Below are positions 8,480 to 15,742 of a DNA stretch of 16,185 nt, one piece after another (within the stretch, counting starts at the first letter, position 1; the number at the start of each line of letters is the position of its first letter). The DNA is from Roseicyclus sp. Lineage in GTDB: Bacteria > Pseudomonadota > Alphaproteobacteria > Rhodobacterales > Rhodobacteraceae. The notes beneath the pieces are model-generated. The model did not search any database and was not told the origin of the DNA. It saw nothing but the letters and a program-made list of their open reading frames with translations. Location: assembly GCA_018401055.1 (NCBI GenBank), contig JAGYLB010000088.1, positions 1 to 16,185 on the forward strand, written 5' to 3'. The position numbers were made by a program, and so were the translations under genes.

Positions 8480-9793
8480 TTACCGGTAGCCGGCCGCTTC
8501 CATCGCGTCATTTGTCAGGGCCTGGGCATTGGCCAGCGCCTCTTGCACGGTTTGCTGACCGGCATAGACCTCGGCGAATTCCTGGCTGACCTCGGTGGCG
8601 ATGCCCGCAAACTCCGGAATGGCCACGAACTGAATGCCGACATAGGGCACCGGATCGACGGTCGGGTTCGTCGGATCGGCCGCGTTGATCGAGCGCAGCG
8701 TCATGTCGGCAAAGGGCACCGCCTGGTATTCTGGCGTCTCATACAGCGAGGTGCGCGCACCGGGCGGCACGTTGGCCCAGCCTTCGTTCTCGGCGACCAG
8801 CGCGATGTAGTCGCGCGAGGTGGCCCATTCGATGAACTGCAGCGCGGCATCGGCCTGCTGCGTGCCCGCCGGGATCGCCAGCGCCCAGGCCCAGAGCCAG
8901 TTGGACCGGCGGCCCAGCCCGTTGTCAGGGGCAAGCGCAAAGCCCACGCTGTCGGCCACGCTGGAGTCATTGGGGTTGGTCACGAAGGATGCGGCGACGG
9001 TGGCGTCGATCCACATGCCGCACTTGCCCTGTTGGAACAGCGACAGGTTTTCGTTGAAGCCGTTGGTGGCGTAGCCGGGCGGACCGAAGTTGTTCATCAG
9101 GTCGACGTAGAAGGTCAGCGTCGCCTCCCATTCGGGGGTGTCGAACTGGGCGTTCCAGTCCTCGTCGAACCAGCGCGCACCAAAGGAATTGGCGGTGGCG
9201 GTGATCAGCGCGCCGCCCTCGCCCCAGCCGGGCTTGCCGCGCAGGCAGATGCCGTAGACCTCGTTTGCCGGGTCGGTCATCGCCTCGGCGGCCGTGCGGA
9301 TATCATCCCAAGTGGGCGCTTCGGGCATCTCAAGGCCCGCTGCTTCCATCAGGTCGGTGCGATACATCACCATGGACGATTCGCCATAGAAGGGGGCTGC
9401 GTAAAGCGTGCCGTCATGGCTCAGGCCGCCGCGCATGGCGGGCAGGATGTCGTCGACGTCATAGGCCTCGGACAGACCGTCGAGCGGGACCAGCCAGCCG
9501 TTGGCACCCCAGATCGGCGTCTCGTACATGCCGATGGTCATGATGTCGAACTGGCCGCCATTGGTGGTGATGTCGGTGGTCACGCGCTGGCGCAGCACGT
9601 TTTCCTCGAGCGTCACCCATTCGACGGCGATGCCGGTCTGTTCGGTGAAGCGGTCGGTATACCCCTGCATGCGGATCATGTCGCCGTTGTTGACGGTCGC
9701 GATGGTGAGTGTCGTGGTCTGGGCTGTTGCGGCGGCTGCGACAAGGCAGAGCGCAAGGGCACCGGACGCGCGAAGCGCGGTCATGCGAGACAT
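8480..9793 (-). CDS. smoE: Polyol ABC transporter periplasmic binding protein
   Basis: Intact 437-residue family-1 extracellular solute-binding protein. A Sec signal peptide is evident: charged start, hydrophobic ALALCLVAAA, and AxA-type cleavage after Ala24 (ATA before QTTT). The mature protein starts TTTLTIATVNNGDM and has the two-lobed SBP pattern, including GQFDIMTIGMYETPIWGANGWL, LYAAPFYGESSMVMYRTDL and a late NEGWANVPPGARTS. It captures hexitols in the periplasm and delivers them to SmoF/SmoG. ATG 9793 follows GGGAGGATACGG; a second Met three codons on is less likely. No lipobox is present. It is the first structural gene of the operon, behind a 99-base control region with a palindrome. 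Sequence closely resembles SmoE of Rhodobacter, though substrate range (sorbitol, mannitol, glucitol) cannot be fixed from sequence. Confidence 0.93.
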   Translation of the reverse strand: MSRMTALRASGALALCLVAAAATAQTTTLTIATVNNGDMIRMQGYTDRFTEQTGIAVEWVTLEENVLRQRVTTDITTNGGQFDIMTIGMYETPIWGANGWLVPLDGLSEAYDVDDILPAMRGGLSHDGTLYAAPFYGESSMVMYRTDLMEAAGLEMPEAPTWDDIRTAAEAMTDPANEVYGICLRGKPGWGEGGALITATANSFGARWFDEDWNAQFDTPEWEATLTFYVDLMNNFGPPGYATNGFNENLSLFQQGKCGMWIDATVAASFVTNPNDSSVADSVGFALAPDNGLGRRSNWLWAWALAIPAGTQQADAALQFIEWATSRDYIALVAENEGWANVPPGARTSLYETPEYQAVPFADMTLRSINAADPTNPTVDPVPYVGIQFVAIPEFAGIATEVSQEFAEVYAGQQTVQEALANAQALTNDAMEAAGYR

Positions 9794-9829
9794 CCGTATC
9801 CTCCCTGGTTTGGATGTTGCGTGTCCACA

Positions 9830-9886
9830 AGGCTAAGCGCCGGGCCTCTCTTGCGTCAAGATTATTCTTTACGCGCGTAAATTAAA
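9830..9886 (-). promoter_or_regulatory. Candidate promoter region of the smo operon
   Basis: Two alternatives are visible on the minus strand between the LacI gene and smoE. One is TTGACG (9859-9854) with a weak TAGCCT (9835-9830) at 18-base spacing, which leaves the palindrome upstream of -35. The other is TTTAAT (9886-9881) with TAATCT (9864-9859) at 16-base spacing, which puts the palindrome inside the spacer, a classic repressor position. Sequence alone does not decide between them. Confidence 0.4.
9868..9881. promoter_or_regulatory. Probable operator for the LacI-family regulator
   Basis: TTTACGCGCGTAAA is a perfect 14-bp inverted repeat with the central CG typical of LacI-family operators. 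It sits between the regulator gene and smoE, 12 bases past the regulator stop and about 75 bases before the smoE start. Inferred to be the binding site of the adjacent regulator, released or activated by a polyol. Confidence 0.72.
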
Positions 9887-9892
9887 TGCGAC

Positions 9893-10924
9893 TCAGGCAG
9901 AGGCCCGCAAGATCAGGCGCGCGGGGATCAGTGTCTCTTCCCGGGTCGCAAAACGACCGCCCGCCTCGATCAGGGAAAACAATGTTGTCATGCACTTGTC
10001 GGCCACCAGCTCGTATTCATGCGCGGCCGTCGTCAGCGCTGGACAGGTGAAGCGCGAGAAGGGATGATCGTCGTGCGAGGCGACGCGTAGCGCGCAGCCC
10101 TCGCCGCGGCCGACGCGCAAACCGCGCTCGTAGCAGGCGGAAAGAACGCCGATGGCGAGCCGGTCGTTGCTGCACAGAATCGTCGGCGTGGGAAGCGGCC
10201 CGGCGTCGATGACCTTGTGCATGCCGCGCCGCCCGATCTCCTCGAACCCCCAGCCTTCACCATCGACCTGGATGACATGCGGCTCTAGCCCGGCATCGGA
10301 CATGATCTTGAGATAGGCATTGCGCCGCTTGTTGGCATTGGGGTTGGCGGGGGTGCGCATCTCGAAGAAACAGGGCGGCGCACCGGAGCGGCACAGGTAA
10401 TCGACGGTTTGCTGCACGAAACTGACATTGTCCGAGCCGACGAAGGCCTCGCCCATCCCTTCGATATTGCTGTCGAAAAGCACGGTGGGCACGTCGCGGC
10501 AGAACCGTTCGACGGCGCCGCGATCCGACACGCGGCCCAAGGGCGCCAGAAACACGCCCGCCGGTTTCAGCGCGGTCAGCCCCTCGAGGATCTCGACCTC
10601 GAGCTTTTGCTGACCGTGAGAGGAATAGAGGATCGGGGAAAAGCCCGCATCGATGCAGCGCCTCTCGAGGATGCGCGCAATCTCGGCAAAGAAGGGATCG
10701 GCCAGATAGGGCACCACGATCCCGACGTTCTTGGTCAGGCTGCGATTTTGGTTCATCGCAAAGATGTTGGGGCGGAAATCATGGCGCGCCAAAGCTTCCT
10801 CGATCCGTTCGCGGGTGCGCGACCGCACGCTGGCGGGATCGTTGAAATACTTGGAGATGGTCGGCCGCGACAGCCCGCTCAGCGCCGCGAATTCCTCCAT
10901 GTTCCTGATCTTCTGGCCGCTCAT
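9893..10924 (-). CDS. LacI-family transcriptional regulator of the polyol operon
   Basis: Intact 343-residue regulator, standard LacI length. The N-terminal helix-turn-helix and hinge are KIRNMEEFAALSGLSRPTIS, KYFNDPASVRSRTRERIEEAL and the FRPN hinge (residues about 5-53). It is followed by a periplasmic-binding-protein-like effector domain starting NVGIVVPYLADPFFAEIARILE. The effector domain includes TILCSNDRLAIGVLSACYERGL, a normal family feature. It lies 99 bases upstream of smoE in the same direction, with a perfect palindrome between them and a degenerate copy in front of its own gene. It therefore most likely controls smoEFGK-smoS-mtlK and itself, with a hexitol or a hexitol-derived sugar as effector (inference). 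The ATG follows a weak GAGG a short distance upstream. Confidence 0.9.
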   Translation of the reverse strand: MSGQKIRNMEEFAALSGLSRPTISKYFNDPASVRSRTRERIEEALARHDFRPNIFAMNQNRSLTKNVGIVVPYLADPFFAEIARILERRCIDAGFSPILYSSHGQQKLEVEILEGLTALKPAGVFLAPLGRVSDRGAVERFCRDVPTVLFDSNIEGMGEAFVGSDNVSFVQQTVDYLCRSGAPPCFFEMRTPANPNANKRRNAYLKIMSDAGLEPHVIQVDGEGWGFEEIGRRGMHKVIDAGPLPTPTILCSNDRLAIGVLSACYERGLRVGRGEGCALRVASHDDHPFSRFTCPALTTAAHEYELVADKCMTTLFSLIEAGGRFATREETLIPARLILRASA

Positions 10925-11125
10925 CTATCGTGCCTCATGCTCGGTTTTGGCCGTGCCCCAGCCACGCTCACCTTTACCCCGATCTTTCGCAAAATCATGG
11001 CGCGCGTAAAGTTTTTTCTGGCGCGCCCTGCGACGGGCCACGGCCTGACGCGACGCGCCAACAGGTTATGACGCGAAACGCGGCAACGGAAAAGCCGTCC
11101 GATTGGGCGGGGTTACGGGGCCCGC
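10925..11125. other. Intergenic region between the flavin-reductase-like gene and the LacI gene
   Basis: A 201-base stretch without a convincing gene; a 78-codon open frame crossing it on the minus strand has no recognisable content. It holds the upstream region of the LacI gene, including the degenerate operator copy at 10997-11010. I see no strong terminator for the hydantoin operon. The best inverted repeat, GCGGG...CCCGC near 11107-11125, has no U-run. No promoter with good -35 and -10 boxes is evident for the LacI gene. Confidence 0.5.
10997..11010. promoter_or_regulatory. Degenerate second operator in front of the LacI gene
   Basis: The plus-strand run CGCGCGTAAA at 11001-11010 is identical to ten bases of the smo palindrome; over 14 bases 11 match (minus strand TTTACGCGCGCCAT). 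It lies about 75 bases before the regulator start, a distance similar to the first site's from smoE, which suggests autoregulation through a weaker half-site. Confidence 0.5.
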
Positions 11126-11731
11126 TCAGATCGCGGGCGGGATCTTGTGGCGCGCGATCTCGACCAGCCGCGCGTAGCGGTCTGCAAAAAGCCGCGCGAC
11201 CGGGAAGTCGCCGCCCCAGTCCACATACCATGTGTCGGGATCGACCAGACCGTCGCGGCAGGCCAGCCCCAAGGCCTCACCAACCAAGATCTCGCGCTCT
11301 GCGCTGAAGGACAGGCCGACCGTGCGACGGCATTCCAGCGCGGCGGGGGCATCGGCCAGCCGGGGCGGCGCGACATGGGTCGATGGGACCAGCGTCAGGC
11401 CCAGACGGGCGAGGCTCAGACACCTCGGGGCCGACCGAGGCCGCCGAGCGCACCATCGGCTCCAGCATCGCTTCGGAGACAAGGTTGATGACGAATTCCC
11501 CCGTCTCGCGGATGTTGCGGGTCGTATCCTTCATCCGTCCGTCGGCGTGATGCTCCAACCCCAGCACCACCAGCGCAGGGTCTTGGCCAAAGACGTTGAA
11601 AAAGGAAAACGGCGCGGCATTCACCACGCCCGCACGGCTGATGGTCGTGACCCATGCGATCAGGCGGCGAGACCCGCGGTCAGAAGCATGTGGCGGGTCG
11701 CGGGCGGCAGAGCGGTCAGGTCGATGGACAT
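11126..11731 (-). CDS. Flavin-reductase-like, FMN-binding split-barrel protein, frameshifted
   Basis: About 201 residues, the normal size of flavin-reductase-like (DIM6/NTAB) proteins. Core signature: RLIAWVTTISRAGVVNAAPFSFFN, then DPALVVLGLEHH and KDTTRNIRETGEFVINLVSE, the FMN-binding region of this family. The start ATG 11731 reads MSIDLTALPPATRHMLLTAG before a break near 11690. A second break near 11420, after SEP, leads to RLGLTLVPSTHV and on to the end ARHKIPPAI with TGA at 11126. It begins 11 bases after the LysR stop and is the last gene of the hydantoin cluster. The family reduces flavins or acts as an NAD(P)H:FMN oxidoreductase partnering monooxygenases, but no monooxygenase is visible here. 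Its job in the cluster is unknown. Confidence 0.8.
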
Positions 11732-11742
11732 CAGGGGAGGCC

Positions 11743-12660
11743 TCAGGCATGCAGGCGCCGCAAGGGCGCGTCGAAAAGCGGGCGCAGGGCCGCGACGAAG
11801 CCGTCACCAGCTGGCTGCGCTACGCGCGCCACTGCCAGTAGCGCCACGCGGATCGGACAGGCCGGATCAAAGGGCCGGATCTGCACCTGCGGGCGGGCCA
11901 AACAATGCGCGGTGAACGGGTCCACGATGGCATTGCCCAAGCCATGGTTCACCAGCTCGGCGGCGGTCGAGACATAGCGCACCTCGATATGGGGCAGGTA
12001 GCCATGGCCGTGCTGCTGAAAGGCTGCGCGCAACTGGCTGCCCAGTTTCGAATCAACCTCCAACCCGATGAAGGGGCGGTCGATCAGGTCATCGGGCGTG
12101 ATCGCGGGCCGCGCCGTCAGGTCGTCCGTCACCAGCGCGACCATCCGCGTCTCGTGCAGCGTCTCGGCATGCAGCGATGGGTAGCTTTCCGACGTGATGG
12201 CGACCCCCAGATCGGCGCGGCCGCTGTGCACGGCCTCCACCACATGTTCCAGCCGCCGCACGTCGAAGGCGACCGAAACATCGGGGCGCTCCGTCAGCAG
12301 GTGCTTGAGCGCAAGCGGCGCAATCGTGTGCCCGATGGGCGGGGTCGCGATGATCCTGAGCCGCCCGCGCAGGCCCTGCCTGATGTCGCGCGCGGTCTTG
12401 GTGAAGCCCTGCAGCATGGAGAACATGGGCCGAATTTCGGTGAACAGTGCCTCGGCCTCGGCGGTGGGCGTCATCCGGCGCGAGGTGCGCTCGAACAGCA
12501 CGATACCCAGTTGCGTCTCGAGCTGGCGCAGACCGGCCGAAACGGCGGGTTGCGAGATACCCAGCGCCTCGGCGGTTTCAACGGTGGGTGCCGCCCGCAT
12601 CATCGCGGCGAAAATCTCCAGCAGGCGCAGGGAAATCTCGGGCGTCGTTCGTGCGCTCAC
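11743..12660 (-). CDS. LysR-family transcriptional regulator
   Basis: Intact, 305 residues, normal for LysR. The winged helix-turn-helix is at the N-terminus: SLRLLEIFAAMMRA, then TVETAEALGISQPAVSAGLRQLETQLGIVLFERTSRRMTPTAEA. The co-inducer domain follows from about residue 90 (GRLRIIATPPIGHTIAPLAL), with RADLGVAITSE and FIGLEVDSKLG. The start ATG overlaps the racemase stop by 4 nt (ATGA), so it is translated as part of the hydantoin operon rather than divergently, as many LysR genes are. It probably controls this operon with a hydantoin, N-carbamoyl amino acid or amino acid as co-inducer (inference). The target promoter should lie beyond the right window edge. Confidence 0.9.
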   Translation of the reverse strand: MSARTTPEISLRLLEIFAAMMRAAPTVETAEALGISQPAVSAGLRQLETQLGIVLFERTSRRMTPTAEAEALFTEIRPMFSMLQGFTKTARDIRQGLRGRLRIIATPPIGHTIAPLALKHLLTERPDVSVAFDVRRLEHVVEAVHSGRADLGVAITSESYPSLHAETLHETRMVALVTDDLTARPAITPDDLIDRPFIGLEVDSKLGSQLRAAFQQHGHGYLPHIEVRYVSTAAELVNHGLGNAIVDPFTAHCLARPQVQIRPFDPACPIRVALLAVARVAQPAGDGFVAALRPLFDAPLRRLHA

Positions 12661-13295
12661 GGCTGGAGCGCGCCAAGCGCCATGGCGCAGGCGGCCTGCA
12701 CCGGGTCGATGACCACGATGCCCAGCGCCGCCTCGAGCGCGCGCTTGCGCGGCGCGAAGCCTGCACAGCCCGGCACCAACGCGCCCGCGCCCATGTCGCG
12801 AAGCATTGCGCCGATCTCGACCGTGCGAGCGAAAACCTCGTCGGAATGGTAGGCATCCTCGGCGCTGACCCCGCCAAGGTCCAATTCCCCGGCAAGCCGC
12901 CCCATCACCCCCATGGTGCGCATCTTGCGCATGTGGCGCGGGACGGATTTGGGACCGAGGGCCACGATCCCGAAGCGGTCGGCGCGGGCGAGCGCGGTCA
13001 GGATGCCCGCTTCCTGTATCCCGATAACCGGCTTGGTCGTCAGGCTGCGCGCCAGATCAAGGCCGGGGTCCGAGAAGCAGGCGATGACATAGGCATCTGC
13101 CAATGGGTCGGCCATGATGCGCTCGGCCACGCGGATACCGGCGCGGGCGACATCTTCCTCGGTCATGATGGTGGCGGGGGACTCGGCGATATCGACACAG
13201 TCGAAACTCGCACCCTGAAACCCCGCCAGCGCATCGCGCAGCCCTTGGGTGACGACAGCCGAGGAATTGGGGTTGATGACAAGGATGCGGGTCAT
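12657..13295 (-). CDS. Asp/Glu/hydantoin racemase family protein
   Basis: Intact, 212 residues, cytoplasmic, cofactor-independent racemase family. The N-terminal motif RILVINPNSS is typical of hydantoin racemases. The two catalytic cysteines are Cys73 (IACFSDPG) and Cys177 (VPGCAGF), in the expected positions for the two-base mechanism. In hydantoin pathways the enzyme interconverts L- and D-5-monosubstituted hydantoins, so that a D-specific carbamoylase can consume a racemic substrate. It lies between hydantoinase and LysR with ATGA overlaps on both sides, supporting that role. It is somewhat shorter than many hydantoin racemases. Allantoin racemase, or maleate isomerase or arylmalonate decarboxylase relatives, are less likely alternatives. 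Confidence 0.85.
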   Translation of the reverse strand: MTRILVINPNSSAVVTQGLRDALAGFQGASFDCVDIAESPATIMTEEDVARAGIRVAERIMADPLADAYVIACFSDPGLDLARSLTTKPVIGIQEAGILTALARADRFGIVALGPKSVPRHMRKMRTMGVMGRLAGELDLGGVSAEDAYHSDEVFARTVEIGAMLRDMGAGALVPGCAGFAPRKRALEAALGIVVIDPVQAACAMALGALQP

Positions 13296-14758
13296 GGCCG
13301 GATCATGGCTCCGAAATTGGTGGCAGGGTCCATCTCGGGCAGCACGGGCGCGCTTGGCGGCACGGCGTAGGGCGCGCGGGCGATGAAGCGGCCCCTGCCC
13401 CGTTCGGCCTTCAGTTCGCCGCCTTCCACGATGGCGTCCCCCCGGCTCATCACATGCACGGGCCAGCCGGTCAGGCGCATCCCCTCGAAGGGGGTGTAAT
13501 CCATCGCGTCATGTTGGTCATTGGCCGTCACGATCCGCGTCTCCTCGGCATCCCAGATGGCGATGTCTGCATCATATCCGGGCAGGATCGCGCCCTTGTG
13601 TGTGACGCCAAAGACGCGGGCGGCATTGGCTGATGACAGGGCCACGAATTGCTGCAGCGTGATGCGCCCGGCCACCACCCCCCTTCGGAGAGAAAAGGTA
13701 TGGCAGCCGCGCGGCGATGCCGGGCACGCCATTGGCGATGGCGGGATGGAGGGCGGCGTCGGGCAGCTGCACGAATTTGCCGGTCTCGTCGAAACGGTAG
13801 GGCGCGTGGTCCGAGGACACGCTGTCAAAGGTGCCGGTGCGCGCATGGCGCCACAGCACATCTTGCGTGGCAGCATCGCGGAGCGGCGGGGAACAGATGT
13901 ATTTCGCCCCCTCCATCCCCGGCCGGTCGAGGTCGGCCCGGGTGAAGGCCAGATATTGCGGGCAGGTCTCGGAATGGATCGGCAGGCTCGCCGCACGGGC
14001 GCTGCGCCACCAGCGCCGCCCCCTCGGGCGTCGAGACATGGACGATGAACAGCCCCGCGCCGACCAGCGTGGCCAGCGATATGGCGCGGTTGATCGCCTC
14101 GGCCTCGGCGATACCGGGGCGCGAGATGGCGTGGTATTTCGGCGCGGTCAGACCGGCTTCGGCCAGCCGCGCGTTCATCCATTTGACCATGTCATTGTTT
14201 TCGGCATGCACCATGGTCAGCGCGCCGTGCTTGCGCGCGACCGTCAGGATGTCGAGCATCCCCTTGTCGCCAAGGTTCATCAGGTCATAGGTCATGAAGA
14301 CCTTGAACGACGTGATGCCGCGGGCAAAGGCGCGCGGCAATTCCTCCTCCAGCACTTTCGGCGTCGGGTCCGAAATGATGAGGTGATAGGAGTAGTCGAG
14401 CACGGAATTGGGCGCCGCCCGCCCGTCATAGGTGGCGATCACGTCATCGACCGACTGGCCCCGATGCTGCGCGGCAAAGGGGATGAAGCTGGAATTTCCG
14501 CCAAAGGCCGCCGAGACGGACCCGGTGTAGTAATCATCGGCCGACATCAAGTTTACTCGAGCTTTCTTGCGCGATATGGGCATGGGCCTCGATCCCGCCA
14601 GGCACGACGATCCGGCCAGTAGCGTCGATCCGGCGCGCGCCCCCCGCGATCTTGTCGGCTATGGCGGTGATGCGACCGGCCGTGATCCCGATATCGCCCA
14701 CCCAGCTCTCATGCGGGGTGGCGATGGTGCCGCCGTGGATGACCGTGTCGAAGTCCAT
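13292..14758 (-). CDS. hydA: Dihydropyrimidinase / D-hydantoinase, frameshifted
   Basis: Zinc-dependent cyclic amidohydrolase of about 488 residues, normal length, opening hydantoin or dihydropyrimidine rings to N-carbamoyl amino acids. Metal ligands: GGIEAHAH (His59, His61), TSFKVFMTYD (the Lys that is carboxylated), MVHAEN and FIVHVSTPEG (two His), and VSSDHAPY (Asp). The HAHIAQESS...MSADDYYTGSVSAAFGG pattern fits the dihydropyrimidinase branch. Breaks near 14563, 14005 and 13683 move the frame three times and bring it back to the first. Joined, the C-terminus is GRITLQQFVALSSANAARVFG, ending NFGAMIRP. ATG 14758 has AAGGAGG 10 bases upstream, overlapping the carbamoylase stop. The stop overlaps the racemase start by 4 nt. 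Hydantoinase rather than pyrimidine degradation is favoured because the neighbour is an N-carbamoyl-D-amino-acid hydrolase. Confidence 0.9.
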
Positions 14759-14765
14759 GCGCCTC

Positions 14766-14773
14766 TCGCCTCC
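14766..14773 (-). promoter_or_regulatory. Strong ribosome binding site of the hydantoinase gene
   Basis: AAGGAGG on the minus strand partly overlaps the TAA stop of the upstream carbamoylase gene and stands about 10 bases before ATG 14758, fixing the start. Confidence 0.7.
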
Positions 14774-15708
14774 TTAAACGTCCAGCTTGACGCCCGTCTG
14801 TGTTCCGATGCGCTGATAATGCTCGATCCGGCGGTGACGTGCAAAGTCGAACACGGTCGCCTTGCCGAATGCGCAGCGGTCGAAATCGCATTCCGCCACG
14901 ATCAGCTCGTCGCCTTCGGTCTGGGCGCGCGCGATCACCTCGCCATCGGGGTCCACGATGATCGAGCCGCCCATCAGGTGATGCCCGTCCTCGTCGCCCG
15001 CCTTGGCCACGCCCACCACATAGGTGGAGTTCTGATAGGCGCCCTGATTGCGGCGGACGGGTCAGAATGGAACAGGCGCTGGCGCAGCCCCCTCGCCGCC
15101 GCCGCTTCTGGCTGTTCACTGGAGGGCGTGTTGTAGCCGATGGTGATGAGTTCCACCCCTTGCAGGCCCATCTCGCGGTAGACCTCGGGCCAGCGGCGGT
15201 CGTTGCAGATCGCCATGCCCATCACCACGCCCTCGTTGCGCCAGACCGGAAAGCCCAGATCGCCCGGCTCGAAATAGCGCTTTTCAAGGTGTTGGTGCGT
15301 GCGCTCGGGGTCGTATTCCACATGCCCCGGCAGGTGGATCTTGCGGTAGATGCCCACGATGTTAGCCTGCCGGTCGGTGATGAGCGAGGTGTTGAAATGA
15401 TGCCCGTCATCCGTCAGCTCTGCATAGCCGAAGGTAAAGGCGATGCCCAGTTCGCGCCCCAGATCGAACAGCGGCTGCGTCTCGGGGCCGGGCATTTCCT
15501 TCTCGAACCAATGGTCCATCTCGGCGCGGTCCTCGGCATACCAGCGCGGGAAGAATGTGGTCAGCGCAAGCTCGGGATAGACCAGCATCGTGACGCCCTT
15601 GTCGAGCGCCTGTCGCATCAGGTCCAGCATACGGGCCACGACCGCCTCGCGGCTGTCGGCCTTCTGGATCGGGCCCATCTGGGCACCCCCCACGATCATC
15701 TTGCGCAT
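14774..15708 (-). CDS. hyuC: N-carbamoyl-D-amino-acid hydrolase (nitrilase superfamily), one frameshift
   Basis: Cytoplasmic amidohydrolase of about 311 residues that releases a D-amino acid, CO2 and ammonia from N-carbamoyl-D-amino acids. The nitrilase-superfamily triad is visible: Glu46 (YPELALTTFFPRW), Lys123 (YRKIHLPGHVEY) and Cys168 (AICNDRRWPEV). The stretches LEKRYFEPGDLGFPV and EMPGP follow the Agrobacterium D-carbamoylase pattern closely. One break near 15050 separates ...LRQRLFHSD from NQGAYQNSTYVVGVAKAG. The C-terminal part includes GGSIIVDPDGEVIA and ends GVKLDV. ATG 15708 follows a very good GAGGAGG site. It sits between an amino-acid-type permease gene and the hydantoinase gene, so product and substrate logic agree. 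The known Agrobacterium enzymes are D-specific; stereospecificity here is inferred from similarity. Confidence 0.93.
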
Positions 15709-15742
15709 TCAGTCTGTCCTCCTCAGAGAATTGGGATGTGGT

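Noticed and set aside
9715..9793. Lipoprotein signal for SmoE (Cys16 within ALCLVA)
   Set aside because: The residue before Cys is Leu, not Gly/Ala/Ser as in a lipobox, and a good AxA signal-peptidase-I site follows; ordinary Sec export is more likely.
8543..9880. A 445-codon open frame on the plus strand opposite smoE
   Set aside because: Antisense shadow of an intact, strongly recognised binding-protein gene; composition is GC-driven and no family is recognisable.
11107..11125. Possible terminator after the flavin-reductase-like gene
   Set aside because: Only a 5-bp GC stem with a 9-10-base loop and no U-run; too weak to call.
10995..11231. A 78-codon minus-strand open frame over the LacI upstream region
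   Set aside because: No RBS or domain, overlaps the end of the flavin-reductase-like gene, and looks like a random GC-rich frame.
11905..12852. A 315-codon open frame on the plus strand opposite the LysR and racemase genes
   Set aside because: Spans two clear genes on the other strand and has no recognisable content.
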